Assembly (NCBI GenBank): GCA_022562055.1
Contig: JADFQA010000021.1
Location: forward strand, 1 to 56,955
Reading direction: 5' to 3'
Length of the DNA: 56,955 nucleotides
DNA from: Acidobacteriota bacterium
GTDB taxonomy: Bacteria; Actinomycetota; Acidimicrobiia; Spongiisociales; UBA5794
Shown here: positions 26,163 through 35,538 of the stretch, piece after piece
How positions within the stretch are numbered: position 1 is the first letter of the stretch
Layout of the letters: the number at the start of each line of letters is the position of its first letter
Program-made: the position numbers and the translations under genes
Notes under the pieces: generated by a model
Database searches by the model: none
What the model saw: the letters and a program-made list of their open reading frames with translations, nothing else
Told to the model about the DNA's origin: nothing

Positions 26163-27254
26163 ATGCCTGAACGCCAATACAAAAGTCCGCTGCACGAAAC
26201 CGTCAGCGCTTACGCGACGGATCTCTGGAATGACTCATGTTCGGTGGCAGAACTTGCATACGCGATTGAACACGGAGCCGTCGGCGCGACAAGCAATCCG
26301 ACAATCGTCGAACAGGTTCTCAAGCTTGAACGCCATCTGTGGGAAGATCGGATCCACGAGCTGATCGCCAAGAACGCCACTTGGTCTGATGAAGATGTCA
26401 TGTCGAAGGTTTCCGAAGAGATCGCGGTTAAGGGTGCGGAACTTCTACTCCCAGTGTTCGAGCGTGAGAACGGGAAGAAAGGTCGCCTGTCGATCCAGAC
26501 AAATCCTTCGTACTTTCGCAATTCTGACAAGATGATCGAGCAAGCGATTCGCTACGACGCCCTCGCGCCAAACATGCAGGTCAAGCTGCCTGCTACCAGC
26601 CGCGGTATTGCTGCAATTGAAGAGGTGACGTACCGGGGGGTGAACATCAATGCAACGGTGAGCTTCACTGTGGCTCAAGCGGTTGCCGTTGGCGAAGCAG
26701 TCGACCGTGGTCTTGCCCGACGTGAGGCGGACGGGCTACCTATCGATGGCATGTCCCCGGTCACGACCATCATGGTCGGCCGCACCGATGACTGGATGCG
26801 CGTGGTCGCCGACAGGGACGGCATCACCGTAAATCCACAGTACATCCCGTGGGCTGGTGTAGCGGTGTTTAAGGAGGCTTATCGGATTTACGAGGAACGC
26901 GGGTTTCGATCTCGACTGCTCGCAGCTGCCTACCGGCACCACCTGCACTGGTCCGAGTTCATCGGAGGCGACGTCATCCTCACAATCCCCTCGAAATGGC
27001 AGAAACTCTTCAACGGTTCAGATGTCGAGGTGAAGGATCGCATGGGCGACCCCGTTGCCCCTGAGATCATCTCCGAGCTGTACGATCGAATTCCGGATTT
27101 CGCCAAGGCATACGACGTCGACGGTATGACAATCGAGGAGTTCGATACCTACGGGGCGACGGTACGCACGCTGCGTGGCTTCATTGCCTCGTATCACGAG
27201 TTGGTGCGAATAATCCGCGAAGACTTCATGCTCCCGAACCCCGACGTGAGTTAG
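26163..27254 (+). CDS. Transaldolase-like protein of the iol regulon
   Basis: The 363-residue protein has transaldolase landmarks: TDLWNDSCS, GATSNPTIV (residues 39-47), the Schiff-base lysine in MQVKLPATSRGI (about Lys140), and GVNINATVSFTVAQAVAVGEAVDRGL. Length and C-terminus differ from housekeeping transaldolases. AAGGAAAC precedes the ATG. An iol-type operator lies in its promoter, so it should be induced with inositol breakdown. A sugar-phosphate rearrangement that handles the triose phosphate from inositol, or an alternative aldol cleavage, are possible roles. Confidence 0.82.
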   Translation: MPERQYKSPLHETVSAYATDLWNDSCSVAELAYAIEHGAVGATSNPTIVEQVLKLERHLWEDRIHELIAKNATWSDEDVMSKVSEEIAVKGAELLLPVFERENGKKGRLSIQTNPSYFRNSDKMIEQAIRYDALAPNMQVKLPATSRGIAAIEEVTYRGVNINATVSFTVAQAVAVGEAVDRGLARREADGLPIDGMSPVTTIMVGRTDDWMRVVADRDGITVNPQYIPWAGVAVFKEAYRIYEERGFRSRLLAAAYRHHLHWSEFIGGDVILTIPSKWQKLFNGSDVEVKDRMGDPVAPEIISELYDRIPDFAKAYDVDGMTIEEFDTYGATVRTLRGFIASYHELVRIIREDFMLPNPDVS

Positions 27255-27259
27255 CAATC

Positions 27260-28087
27260 GTGGTTGCCGGCGCATCAGAGCGACGCGAGTTCGCCGAGGA
27301 CATCGCGGTCGAGGCCGGTGAGCTGGCATTGTCGTATCGCGGGCGCGACAACCTCAACGTGCGTTCCAAAGGGGTTCTCGACTGGGTGACCGAGGCGGAC
27401 CTTGCTGTTGAGCGGCTGATCCGCGACAGGATTCGCGAGACGTTTCCCGGCGACGGCTTCTTTGGTGAAGAGGGGGTTGACGACAGCTCACAGTCGGGCA
27501 CGAGCAGCCCGACGTGGGTTGTCGATCCGATCGATGGCACGACCTGCTTCGTTGCGGGGTTACCAAGCTGGTGCGTATCGATTGCGTGTTTAGACGGTTC
27601 GGGTCGCCCGTTCCTCGGGGTCGTCCGCGATCCGAGCGGTGGCGAAACTTTCTCAGCGCTCGAGGGTGAAGGCATGACCATCAACGGCCGTCTGAGTGCG
27701 GTACCCCAGATGGGTATCACCGATGGGCTCGTCGGGGTCGGCCATCCCAGAAACGCTCCGGACGAGCCGACTCTAGATTTCCTCAAGGGGCTTTTTTCGC
27801 AAGGAGGACTTTTCTACAACGCTGGTTCGGCCGCTCTCACCATGGCGTACGTTGCGGCTGGCCGCCTCGTAGGGTTCTTCGAGTCTGACCTTCGGGCGTG
27901 GGACGCCTTGGCGGGCGAGGTACTCGTTCGAGAGGCCGGTGGCTGGGTTACGAGCTTCATGCGCGACGGCTCCTTGGAGACCAGCAAACCGGTGCTCGCC
28001 GCAAACCCAGGTAGCCGCGAGGTGCTGTGGAACCTTGCGAAAAACACGTTCGACGGCGTCGACGGTCCACACGGAGCTCGGCAATGA
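27260..28087 (+). CDS. Inositol monophosphatase family protein
   Basis: The 275-residue protein has the metal-binding motifs of the family: EADLAVERLI with GEEGV (Glu-Glu), WVVDPIDGTTCF (Asp-Pro-Ile-Asp-Gly-Thr) and WDALAGEVLVREAGG near the C-terminus. It should release phosphate from inositol phosphates or related sugar phosphates in the cytoplasm. It starts at GTG 27260, five bases after the transaldolase-like gene, and its TGA overlaps the next ATG. In a regulon for inositol use, making free inositol is the natural role. Confidence 0.85.
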   Translation: MVAGASERREFAEDIAVEAGELALSYRGRDNLNVRSKGVLDWVTEADLAVERLIRDRIRETFPGDGFFGEEGVDDSSQSGTSSPTWVVDPIDGTTCFVAGLPSWCVSIACLDGSGRPFLGVVRDPSGGETFSALEGEGMTINGRLSAVPQMGITDGLVGVGHPRNAPDEPTLDFLKGLFSQGGLFYNAGSAALTMAYVAAGRLVGFFESDLRAWDALAGEVLVREAGGWVTSFMRDGSLETSKPVLAANPGSREVLWNLAKNTFDGVDGPHGARQ

Positions 28088-28731
28088 TCAGGATTCTTGC
28101 CGTCGCTGACGAGGTCGACGAGGGGCTAACGCGGAGTAGATTGCTGCAGCTTGAGGTAGACCTCATTCTGGCGTGCGGCGATCTACCGTTTGACTATTTG
28201 GAGCGGCTGCGATCCGATGCCGAGGTTCCCCTCCTATATGTCCACGGCAACCATGATCGATCGCCGAGGCATCGCAAAGTGTCTGCATATTTGCCAGCCC
28301 AATACACGCCAAGAAAACCGCGGGAAGTTGTTGGCTGCACTGATCTTGAGGACAAGTGGCGAGACGAGATGGGCATTCGGGTGGTTGGGCTCGGCGGTTC
28401 CGTACGGTATAACGATGGGGCAAATCAGTTCACCCAGACAGAGATGCGCAAACGTGTTCGACAACTCGGTCGGCGGACCCGGCTGCAGCGATTCCGCGAC
28501 GGCAAAGGCGTCGATATTTTCATTGCTCACTCACCGCCGCTCGATTGCGGAGATCAGCGGGATCCTCCACATCGCGGATTCGCAGCGTTTCACAAACTCA
28601 TCGAGAGGGTTTCCCCGAAGCTCATGCTTCATGGCCATATCCATCCACATGGGACGCCACGTCCCGACCGATTCCTTGGCCGGACCCGCATCGTAAATGT
28701 GGTGCCGTATCGGGTTGTGGAGGTCGAGTAG
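28084..28731 (+). CDS. Calcineurin-like metallophosphoesterase
   Basis: The 215-residue protein has the dimetal phosphoesterase motifs GDLPFDY (about residue 39), GNHD (about 57), AHSPP and GHIHPHG (about 181). The usual first Asp motif is replaced by VADEVDEG, as in a branch acting on phosphodiesters or nucleotides. It is coupled by an ATGA overlap to the inositol monophosphatase-like gene and by a shared base to the next gene. It could cleave an inositol-containing phosphodiester, but that is inference. Confidence 0.8.
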   Translation: MIRILAVADEVDEGLTRSRLLQLEVDLILACGDLPFDYLERLRSDAEVPLLYVHGNHDRSPRHRKVSAYLPAQYTPRKPREVVGCTDLEDKWRDEMGIRVVGLGGSVRYNDGANQFTQTEMRKRVRQLGRRTRLQRFRDGKGVDIFIAHSPPLDCGDQRDPPHRGFAAFHKLIERVSPKLMLHGHIHPHGTPRPDRFLGRTRIVNVVPYRVVEVE

Positions 28732-29597
28732 TGGCCTACTCATCCTCGTTCGCCAAGGCCCACCGTAAAGAGGTGTATCGCAGATTGACCAAGGTCGTGC
28801 GCGGTGGCCGATCGATCGCCCTCCCATCGTTCACTGAGATGCAAACCCGTCTGTCGCTTTTTCGACATTCCTATGTCGGGTTGGAGACAATTGAACTGTC
28901 AAAGATTGTTGGCACTGTCGACCGATCCAACGATTTTGATCGCGACTTCCTGCCACGTACTGCACAGACGAGGGAGCGTTGGGAGCGGCTCGAGCGTGCT
29001 TTTCCGACATTGGGGTTTCCGCCGATTTCGGCGTACCGAGTTAACGATGTGTACTTCGTGATCGATGGCAACCATCGTGTGGCCCTAGCCAAGCAGAAGA
29101 AGGCGGAGTTCATCGACGCCGAGATCACTGAAATCCGCACCGATGTCGAGATTGACGAGGATATCGATTTTGAACGCGTTCTCTACCTCGAACAGGCGCG
29201 GCACTTCATGCAGCGCAGCGGACTCGCACGATCGCGTCCGATGGCGCGCATCGATTTCACCCATCCCAGAGAATTCGCTGTGCTTCTCGATATTGTGAAG
29301 GTCCATGGATACGATCTGATGATGGAAAAAGGCGCGCTGCTAGAACCGTCTGAACTTGCCGCCGATTGGTATGACAGTGTGTACCTTCCCGCGGTCGAAT
29401 CAATTCGGTGGGAAAGATTGCGAGAACTTGAACCGAAGTTCACGGACGGCGATTTGTTTCTCTGGGTGCTCAAGCGGCGTGGCGAACATGATGCTGGGCA
29501 TGGCGAACAGTCATTTGAGGACGCCGTACGCGAAGTTGCACACGAGCAGGAGCGTCGAATAAAGGTGAGGGCGCGTAGAGCGTTTGGTGTCCGCTAG
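28731..29597 (+). CDS. ParB/DUF4032-like protein
   Basis: The 288-residue product contains a ParB-type core, YFVIDGNHRVALAKQ (about residues 109-123), and a C-terminal part with DWYDSVYLPAVESIR and DGDLFLWVLKRR that resembles DUF4032 proteins. GTG 28731 shares a base with the preceding TAG and has a perfect GGAGGT six bases upstream. ParB-fold members can act as CTP-driven switches or as kinases of small molecules, so DNA binding should not be assumed. Its place in an operon with two phosphatases points to metabolism. Confidence 0.7.
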   Translation: MAYSSSFAKAHRKEVYRRLTKVVRGGRSIALPSFTEMQTRLSLFRHSYVGLETIELSKIVGTVDRSNDFDRDFLPRTAQTRERWERLERAFPTLGFPPISAYRVNDVYFVIDGNHRVALAKQKKAEFIDAEITEIRTDVEIDEDIDFERVLYLEQARHFMQRSGLARSRPMARIDFTHPREFAVLLDIVKVHGYDLMMEKGALLEPSELAADWYDSVYLPAVESIRWERLRELEPKFTDGDLFLWVLKRRGEHDAGHGEQSFEDAVREVAHEQERRIKVRARRAFGVR

Positions 29598-29628
29598 TGC
29601 TGCAAGATTCGGTTCTCGTACTCCGGGC

Positions 29629-30687
29629 CTAGGTAGATTCACGCACCAGTAGCTTCGGCTCCCACAGCTGGACTTCTCCTTCCGACGGGGTCCCCTCTGC
29701 CACGCAGGAGAGCAGTGCGTTGAAGGCAGCATCCGCCATACCGAAGCTGTCTTGGACGATCGTTGTTAGCGGCGGGTTTGCTGTCGCTCCGAATGGGATG
29801 CCGTCGTACCCGACGACCGCGATGTCTTGAGGGATGCGTAACCCGAGGTCGAGGCACGCAATGAGCGCACCCATCGCCATCGTGTCGTTAAACGCCACGA
29901 TGGCATTGAGGTCGGGGTGACTCTTGAGAAGCCGCATTGCAGCCTCGCGTCCTTCGTTTATCTTCGGATAGTCTGCTTCTACCGGCGGCCGAATAGTGTC
30001 CGTCTTGGTCGCAATTGAGCGTTTGAGCGCAACGAAACGCTCATGGATGACATCGGGAAACATTTCATTCATAAGAATACCGATGCGACTCTTTCCCCGA
30101 CTCACGAGATGGTCGATCACCAAATCCGCGGCTCGCACTTCGTCCATCGCAATCGAGACGACATTGGGGATCCTGCTCGTTCGACCGAACATCACGACAG
30201 GGCGTCGGCTGTTTCTAGCGAACAGTTCAATGTCAGCATCGCCAAGAAATGACGGAAAAAACGCGACACCATCGACTCCGAGAGTGAGCAGCGTTTCCAA
30301 CGTGCCCATCCCGCGATCATCGCTGAAATCGAGTTCGGTGACGACCAGGTAGTAGCCGTGTTCTCTGGCGGCCGCTTGCATGCCGGCACATGTGTCGCCG
30401 AAGTGAAGGTCCCGCATGTCGACCGTCGCAAAACCGAATGTCAGCGATGTCTGGGTGACCAGGGCCCGCGCCATGCGGTTTGGTCTGTAGCCAAGCTGTT
30501 CGATCGCCTCTTCTATTCGACGGCGGGTTGTTGGCGCGACGCGCGGGTTGTCGGATATCACCCGCGAGACCGTTTGGCGAGAGACGCCGGCGATCCGCGC
30601 GACGTCGACAATCGTCGGGCGGTTGGTTTCGTTCGTCTTCGTTCCTATTGCCACGTAAACAATTCCCACTGCATCGAAGGGTGTCAT
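29629..30687 (-). CDS. LacI-family regulator of the ABC/GDPD operon
   Basis: The protein of up to 352 residues has the helix-turn-helix TIVDVARIAGVSRQTVSRVI and hinge QLGYRPNRMARALV, followed by the ligand-binding domain (VVMFGRTSRIPNVV, IVAFNDTMAMGALIACLDLG, DIAVVGYDGIPFG). It is divergent from the ABC transporter operon, and a palindrome TGTGAACGTTCACA lies in the shared gap. About 24 residues precede the helix-turn-helix if ATG 30687 is used; GTG 30654 is an alternative start. Confidence 0.88.
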   Translation of the reverse strand: MTPFDAVGIVYVAIGTKTNETNRPTIVDVARIAGVSRQTVSRVISDNPRVAPTTRRRIEEAIEQLGYRPNRMARALVTQTSLTFGFATVDMRDLHFGDTCAGMQAAAREHGYYLVVTELDFSDDRGMGTLETLLTLGVDGVAFFPSFLGDADIELFARNSRRPVVMFGRTSRIPNVVSIAMDEVRAADLVIDHLVSRGKSRIGILMNEMFPDVIHERFVALKRSIATKTDTIRPPVEADYPKINEGREAAMRLLKSHPDLNAIVAFNDTMAMGALIACLDLGLRIPQDIAVVGYDGIPFGATANPPLTTIVQDSFGMADAAFNALLSCVAEGTPSEGEVQLWEPKLLVREST

Positions 30688-30699
30688 TTACAAAATCAG

Positions 30700-30757
30700 T
30701 TGACACCCAGTGATCGTTTACTCTAGGGTGCCGTGTGAACGTTCACATGCGTTCACA
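30700..30757 (+). promoter_or_regulatory. Promoter and operator of the ABC importer operon
   Basis: A consensus TTGACA (30700-30705) is followed by a TAGGGT-like -10 (30724-30729). The 14-bp palindrome TGTGAACGTTCACA lies at 30734-30747, with an extra half-site GTTCACA at 30751-30757, exactly ten bases after the first. The neighbouring LacI regulator probably binds here. Confidence 0.75.
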
Positions 30758-30852
30758 GATTAAGGAGGCGAGCCGCGTGTTGCCAGCTTTGGTGCGCGTC
30801 GGCGTCGTTTCGTAATTCAAAAGGTCCCAGATATCCTGGACAAGGAGGTCAT

Positions 30853-32337
30853 ATGAGAAGGCAAAGAGTACGGTCACGATCGTTCCTGTTTCTTGTGTCG
30901 GCGTTTGCATTGATCGCAGCAGCTTGCGGTAGCAGCACCACTGACACGACTGCGGCGGGTCCGCCAGAGACGGTCATCGTCAACGTCCCTGGCGAGACGG
31001 TCACGGTGACCGAGATCGTAGAAGTTGAAGTACCGGCCGAGGGCGAGCTAGTCACGATTGTTGCCCGTTGTAAGGCGAACCCAGGAACCGAAGAGGGTCG
31101 TTGTAACAACCTACTTCGCGGTATCGTCGAGGTAAATGCAACGCTTGAAGCTGATGGAGATTCGCGCCGAGTACAGTTGAAAATCATCCAGGACAATGCT
31201 GACTGGGGTGACTACAAGACGGAGTTCGAGCTTGCTTCCGCTGCTGGCGAGGCTTCAGACATCATCGTGTCCGGTCATGAAGACATTGGAGCTTGGGCTA
31301 CGTCTGGCATCATCACAGATGTCACGAACCTGATCCCCAACTACCCAGAGTTTGACGATGTCGTCGAAACGCTGTGGTTGTCTACCGAACTCAACGGCAG
31401 CCGCTGGGGTGTTCCGCAGGACGCCGAAGCCCGCCCAATGTATTTCCGCAAGGATCTCTTGGCCGAGCTTGGCTGGTCACAGGACGAAATTGACAGCTTG
31501 CCTGATCGTGTCGCAAGTGGTGAGTTCACCATGGAAGACATGTTTGATACCGCCGAAGCAGCCATTGCGGCTGGCGTTGTCGCCAATGGCAATGGCTGGT
31601 GGCACAGGCCAGTGAACGGTCCTGACTTCTTGTACTTCTACTACGGAGCCGGCGGAGTCACACAAGAGGCCGGCAACGATGCGTTGATATTCGATAAGGC
31701 CGCTGCGCTCAAGGTGTACGAGCTGTTCGAAGATGCAACCCAGACACGCGGCATCATTACGGACACCCGTCTTGATGGTGACTGGACCAACTGGAACACA
31801 GGGGTCGCCACTGGCGACGTACTGTTCTGGTTCGGTGGATCGTGGCAGTGGGCGGACTGGGCAGTTAACTACATCGCCGATCGCGGTGGTGAAGAGTATC
31901 TGTTCGACAACGTCGGCTTCAGTGCAATTCCTGCGCAGACAAACGGAACCGGGAACCCGATCACACTGACCCACCCATTGGTGTACATGGTGAGTTCTGC
32001 TTCCGAGCATCCAGACCTTGCAATGCTTGTCATTGCTAAGGCGACGACGAAGGAACTGAACACCGAGTACGCAGTTACGAGTGGTCACTTGGGCATTCTC
32101 AATGCACAGTTGACCTATGAGCCATTCACGAGTGCACGGATGTTGAGTGAGGTGTCGTCGATCCTTCAGTTCACGACATTCCTGCCTAACAGCCCGTTCT
32201 TCAGCGCTTGGTCCGAGGCGTACTACCTCGGTATCCAGGCCGTCTCTTCGGGCGACGTCGACGCTGCTGGAGCACTTGAAGTGGTCATTTCCCAGCTCGA
32301 AAACGAACTGGGTGAAGGCGTAGACATCAGGTCGTAG
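30853..32337 (+). CDS. ABC transporter substrate-binding lipoprotein (CUT1 type)
   Basis: The 494-residue precursor has a lipoprotein signal with lipobox AAAC (about residues 22-25), a linker rich in Thr, Val and Glu (about 30-70) and a large solute-binding domain typical of family 1 sugar-binding proteins (MYFRKDLLAELGWSQDEIDSL, WFGGSWQWADW). It is lipid-anchored outside the membrane and delivers its ligand to the permeases encoded downstream. AAGGAGG precedes the ATG. A strong hairpin directly after the gene probably raises its mRNA level above that of the permeases. Confidence 0.9.
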   Translation: MRRQRVRSRSFLFLVSAFALIAAACGSSTTDTTAAGPPETVIVNVPGETVTVTEIVEVEVPAEGELVTIVARCKANPGTEEGRCNNLLRGIVEVNATLEADGDSRRVQLKIIQDNADWGDYKTEFELASAAGEASDIIVSGHEDIGAWATSGIITDVTNLIPNYPEFDDVVETLWLSTELNGSRWGVPQDAEARPMYFRKDLLAELGWSQDEIDSLPDRVASGEFTMEDMFDTAEAAIAAGVVANGNGWWHRPVNGPDFLYFYYGAGGVTQEAGNDALIFDKAAALKVYELFEDATQTRGIITDTRLDGDWTNWNTGVATGDVLFWFGGSWQWADWAVNYIADRGGEEYLFDNVGFSAIPAQTNGTGNPITLTHPLVYMVSSASEHPDLAMLVIAKATTKELNTEYAVTSGHLGILNAQLTYEPFTSARMLSEVSSILQFTTFLPNSPFFSAWSEAYYLGIQAVSSGDVDAAGALEVVISQLENELGEGVDIRS

Positions 32338-32371
32338 TCATCAGGTAATCCGACTATCGACAAGCCAGTCC

Positions 32372-32400
32372 GGGGGTGGGAAGCGAGACTTCCCACCCCC
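32372..32400 (+). terminator. Intra-operon hairpin after the binding-protein gene
   Basis: GGGGGTGGGAAG (32372-32383) pairs perfectly with 32389-32400 around the loop CGAGA. No T-run follows, so this is more likely a partial terminator or a 3' stabiliser than a full stop. Confidence 0.6.
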
Positions 32401-32467
32401 GCACTCGGCGATCCTCCCCGCAGATCGATGCGGGCACCCCAAAGGAAGAGAGGGAAGTGGCCGATCT

Positions 32468-33460
32468 ATGACCGATTTAGCTGTCGACAACAGACCCGAA
32501 CCGCAGAGCGTCCTACCCGATCATCGGAGTAAGGGCACACAACTTCGGGCGACTTTGACTGCCTATGGGTTTATGAGCCCGGCGATCGTCTTGGTAATCA
32601 CGTTCTTCCTGATACCGGGCGTCCTCCTGATCCTTCTCAGCACTACGAGTCTCTCGTCTGCGAACTTCACTTCAGCCTGGGAGTACATCGGTCTCGACAA
32701 CTTCTCGCGACTTTTCAGTGACGCGTTCTTCCCCAAAATCCTCCGCAACACCTTTTTCTATACATTTACAACGCTGGTGGTGTTCAATCTCGGACTTGCA
32801 CTTGTACTCGCTCTTGTTACGACGAACATTGCACGCAAGGCAGGGTTCTTCTTTCGCCTAGTGTGGTTGCTTCCTCGCATCACGCCATCCGTCATTTACA
32901 TCATGATGTGGAAACGTCTCGGCGCCGCAGCACCATTCGGAATTATCAACCAGATCGTTCCCGAGCAACTCGGAGCGTCGGGTGGGAACCTGATCATCGG
33001 TGGCAGCCCGTGGCTGTTCGTGATTCTCGCCAACGGCTTCGTCGGCGCCTCATTCGGCATGATCATATTTACATCGGCGATCGAATCGATTCCCAAGGAC
33101 TTAATCACCGCTGCCAAGGTTGACGGTGCGGGCACTTGGCGCCTCATCAGGGACATAAAACTTCCGATGATCAAATGGCCGCTTCTTTTCATCGCCACCT
33201 ATCAGACGCTTTCCCTACTCACATCGTTTGAGTACATCTTGCTGCTCACTGAGGGAGGACCTGGGCTATTTGGTACTGAGGTCTGGGCCCTGACCGCCTA
33301 CAAACGAGCATTCTCGACGTACTTTGGAAACAGTCAATGGGGGTACGGGGCAGCGTGGGCTGCAGTGATCGTCACGGTCGGCCTCATCCTCTCCATTGGG
33401 TATGTGAAGCTATTCAAATTCAACGAACTCATTGCAGAGCCAAAGATTGAGAACCTCTGA
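32468..33460 (+). CDS. ABC sugar permease, MalF/UgpA type
   Basis: The 330-residue protein has about six membrane helices (for example SPAIVLVITFFLIPGVLLILL) and the ATPase-docking EAA-like loop KVDGAGTWRLIRDIKLPMIKW near residue 220, standard for CUT1 permeases. It pairs with the next permease to form the import channel. Confidence 0.9.
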   Translation: MTDLAVDNRPEPQSVLPDHRSKGTQLRATLTAYGFMSPAIVLVITFFLIPGVLLILLSTTSLSSANFTSAWEYIGLDNFSRLFSDAFFPKILRNTFFYTFTTLVVFNLGLALVLALVTTNIARKAGFFFRLVWLLPRITPSVIYIMMWKRLGAAAPFGIINQIVPEQLGASGGNLIIGGSPWLFVILANGFVGASFGMIIFTSAIESIPKDLITAAKVDGAGTWRLIRDIKLPMIKWPLLFIATYQTLSLLTSFEYILLLTEGGPGLFGTEVWALTAYKRAFSTYFGNSQWGYGAAWAAVIVTVGLILSIGYVKLFKFNELIAEPKIENL

Positions 33461-33462
33461 TT

Positions 33463-34386
33463 ATGACTACTACTGAATTCGAAATTATCGATGACGTCGA
33501 GCCCAGCACGATTCGGAGACTGACACGGCGTGTGTTTAGCGGCCGAGGGTTCGCCTACCTGTTCTTGACGTTGTCTATCGCACCGATCCTTCTCGGCTAC
33601 TCGTGGTTGGTCATTGCCAGCTTTTCGACACGCACACGCGGGTTGATTCCGGTCAATGCCAGTGACGGTTTTGGCGGCTTGACGCTGAGTAACTGGTCGT
33701 TCTTGAGCGATATCGTCGTGTGGAAAGCAATGTGGAACTCGCTGCTGATCGCAGTAGCGATGGTTATTGGAGTCGGCGTCGTGTCGACATCGGCTGGTTA
33801 TGCGCTTGCTCGTATGAAGTTCCTCGGTCGCAAGGGATTCTTGTCCATGACGCTGATCTTGCACGCGTTCAAAGCAGAGATGCTGCTCATTGCGATCTTC
33901 TTTGTTCTACTGACGCTTGGGGATTTTCCGATAATTGGAAACTTCATCGGTTTCAACACGGTCGGCGGAGTAGCGCTCGTCATGATTGCGCTCGAACTCC
34001 CGCTCGGTATTTGGTTGATGAAGGGTTTCTTTGACAACCTCGCTTGGGACATGGAACGTGCCGCCATGATCGACGGGGCCTCGCGCTTTCGGGTGTGGTG
34101 GCAAATCATGCTGCCGCAGATCCGGCCAGGCATTGCAGCGCTCAGCTTGTTCACGTTCATTGCTGGGTGGAACGCCTATCTGGTCCCATTCACTTTCACG
34201 CTCGGCACCAGGGTGGCCAACATGCCCGTGTTTCTCAACCAACTCCTGAGCGACACAGCCCCGGTGAACTGGAACGCGGTCGCTGCGGTTGGCATGTTCC
34301 AGCTCATACCGCTTTTGGTCTTCTTTATCTTCACACAGGAGTTGTTGTTGAACATCTATGCCGGTGGTGCGAAAGGTGGTAACTAA
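33463..34386 (+). CDS. ABC sugar permease, MalG/UgpE type
   Basis: The 307-residue second permease has several membrane helices and the EAA loop ERAAMIDGASRFRVWWQIMLPQIRPG near residue 200. It starts two bases after the first permease and shares one base with the ATPase gene, so all three are translated together. Confidence 0.9.
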   Translation: MTTTEFEIIDDVEPSTIRRLTRRVFSGRGFAYLFLTLSIAPILLGYSWLVIASFSTRTRGLIPVNASDGFGGLTLSNWSFLSDIVVWKAMWNSLLIAVAMVIGVGVVSTSAGYALARMKFLGRKGFLSMTLILHAFKAEMLLIAIFFVLLTLGDFPIIGNFIGFNTVGGVALVMIALELPLGIWLMKGFFDNLAWDMERAAMIDGASRFRVWWQIMLPQIRPGIAALSLFTFIAGWNAYLVPFTFTLGTRVANMPVFLNQLLSDTAPVNWNAVAAVGMFQLIPLLVFFIFTQELLLNIYAGGAKGGN

Positions 34387-35483
34387 TGCAAGTTGTACTT
34401 GACAAGCTGACCAAGAAGTGGGACGACGTCGTCGCCGCTGATCAGATTTCTCTCGACATCCAAGATGGCGAGCTTGTCGCGTTCCTCGGCCCATCGGGTT
34501 GCGGCAAGACGACGATGCTTCTCATGGTGGCCGGGATCTACAAACCGACTGAAGGCAGGATCATATTCGACGGCAAGGTGATGAACCAAGTCCCGCCCAA
34601 GGATCGTGGCATCGGCATGGTGTTCCAGAGTTATGCCTTGTATCCACACATGTCCGTGTACAACAACATCAGTTACCCGCTGCGGTTGCAAAAGGTTGCC
34701 AAGCGTGAAGTCAAAGAGCGTGTACAACGGGTTGCGGACATGATGGGCATCGGCAACCTTCTTGATCGTAAGCCCGGGCAGCTTTCAGGTGGACAGCAGC
34801 AGCGAGTAGCTCTTGGCCGGGCATTGGTGAAAGAACCTCAGCTCTTGCTCTTCGACGAGCCTCTCTCGAACCTCGATGCTCGCCTCCGTCTCACGATGCG
34901 CGGCGAGATCAAGCGGCTCCAATCTGACATGGGAATCACCGCAATTTATGTTACGCACGACCAAGTCGAGGCAATGACTATGGCCGATAGAATCGCGGTC
35001 ATGGCAAATGGCGCACTCCAGGCGTTTGACACGCCTGAGGACCTGTACGATCGTCCGAAGACACTCTTCGTTGCCGGGTTCGTCGGCAACCCGCCGATGA
35101 ACTTTCTCGAAGTGGAAGTTATGGAGGTCGACGGCCAGTTTCATGCGCGGAGCGACTCACTTGACATCGTTATCCCAGCGGACCGAGGCAAGCCGGCGGC
35201 GGCGCACAAGGGCAAAGTGTCGATGGGCGTTCGACCTGAGGATGTCTCGGCTGTCGGCGCTTCGGACGGTGGTTCTACCGAGGGCGCACGCGGCAAGGTA
35301 CTCATCGTAGAACCACTTGGGCGGGAAGATCTTGTGGTGGTCGACATCGATGGCGAGGAAGTTCGGCTGCTCGTGGACAAGTCCGAGCAGGCGACGCTAG
35401 GGCACAACATGGGGCTGGTGTTCAACGGAGACAAAGTGCAGTTCTTCGATCCAGAGACTGAGATGTCTCTCCTGTGGTCGTAG
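34386..35483 (+). CDS. ABC importer ATPase, UgpC/MsmK/MalK type
   Basis: The 365-residue ATPase has Walker A GPSGCGKTT (about residues 37-45), the Q-loop, the signature LSGGQQQR (about 135), Walker B LLLFDEPLSNLDA and the switch His in VTHDQ. A C-terminal OB/TOBE regulatory domain (from about 240, with MGVRPEDVSAVG) marks the carbohydrate-importer group. It drives the two permeases encoded just before. Confidence 0.93.
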   Translation: MQVVLDKLTKKWDDVVAADQISLDIQDGELVAFLGPSGCGKTTMLLMVAGIYKPTEGRIIFDGKVMNQVPPKDRGIGMVFQSYALYPHMSVYNNISYPLRLQKVAKREVKERVQRVADMMGIGNLLDRKPGQLSGGQQQRVALGRALVKEPQLLLFDEPLSNLDARLRLTMRGEIKRLQSDMGITAIYVTHDQVEAMTMADRIAVMANGALQAFDTPEDLYDRPKTLFVAGFVGNPPMNFLEVEVMEVDGQFHARSDSLDIVIPADRGKPAAAHKGKVSMGVRPEDVSAVGASDGGSTEGARGKVLIVEPLGREDLVVVDIDGEEVRLLVDKSEQATLGHNMGLVFNGDKVQFFDPETEMSLLWS

Positions 35484-35538
35484 CTGGTACGTTCTGTCGT
35501 TGTCGGCGTCCGTAGCGATCCGCGGATCGGGGTTCCCC

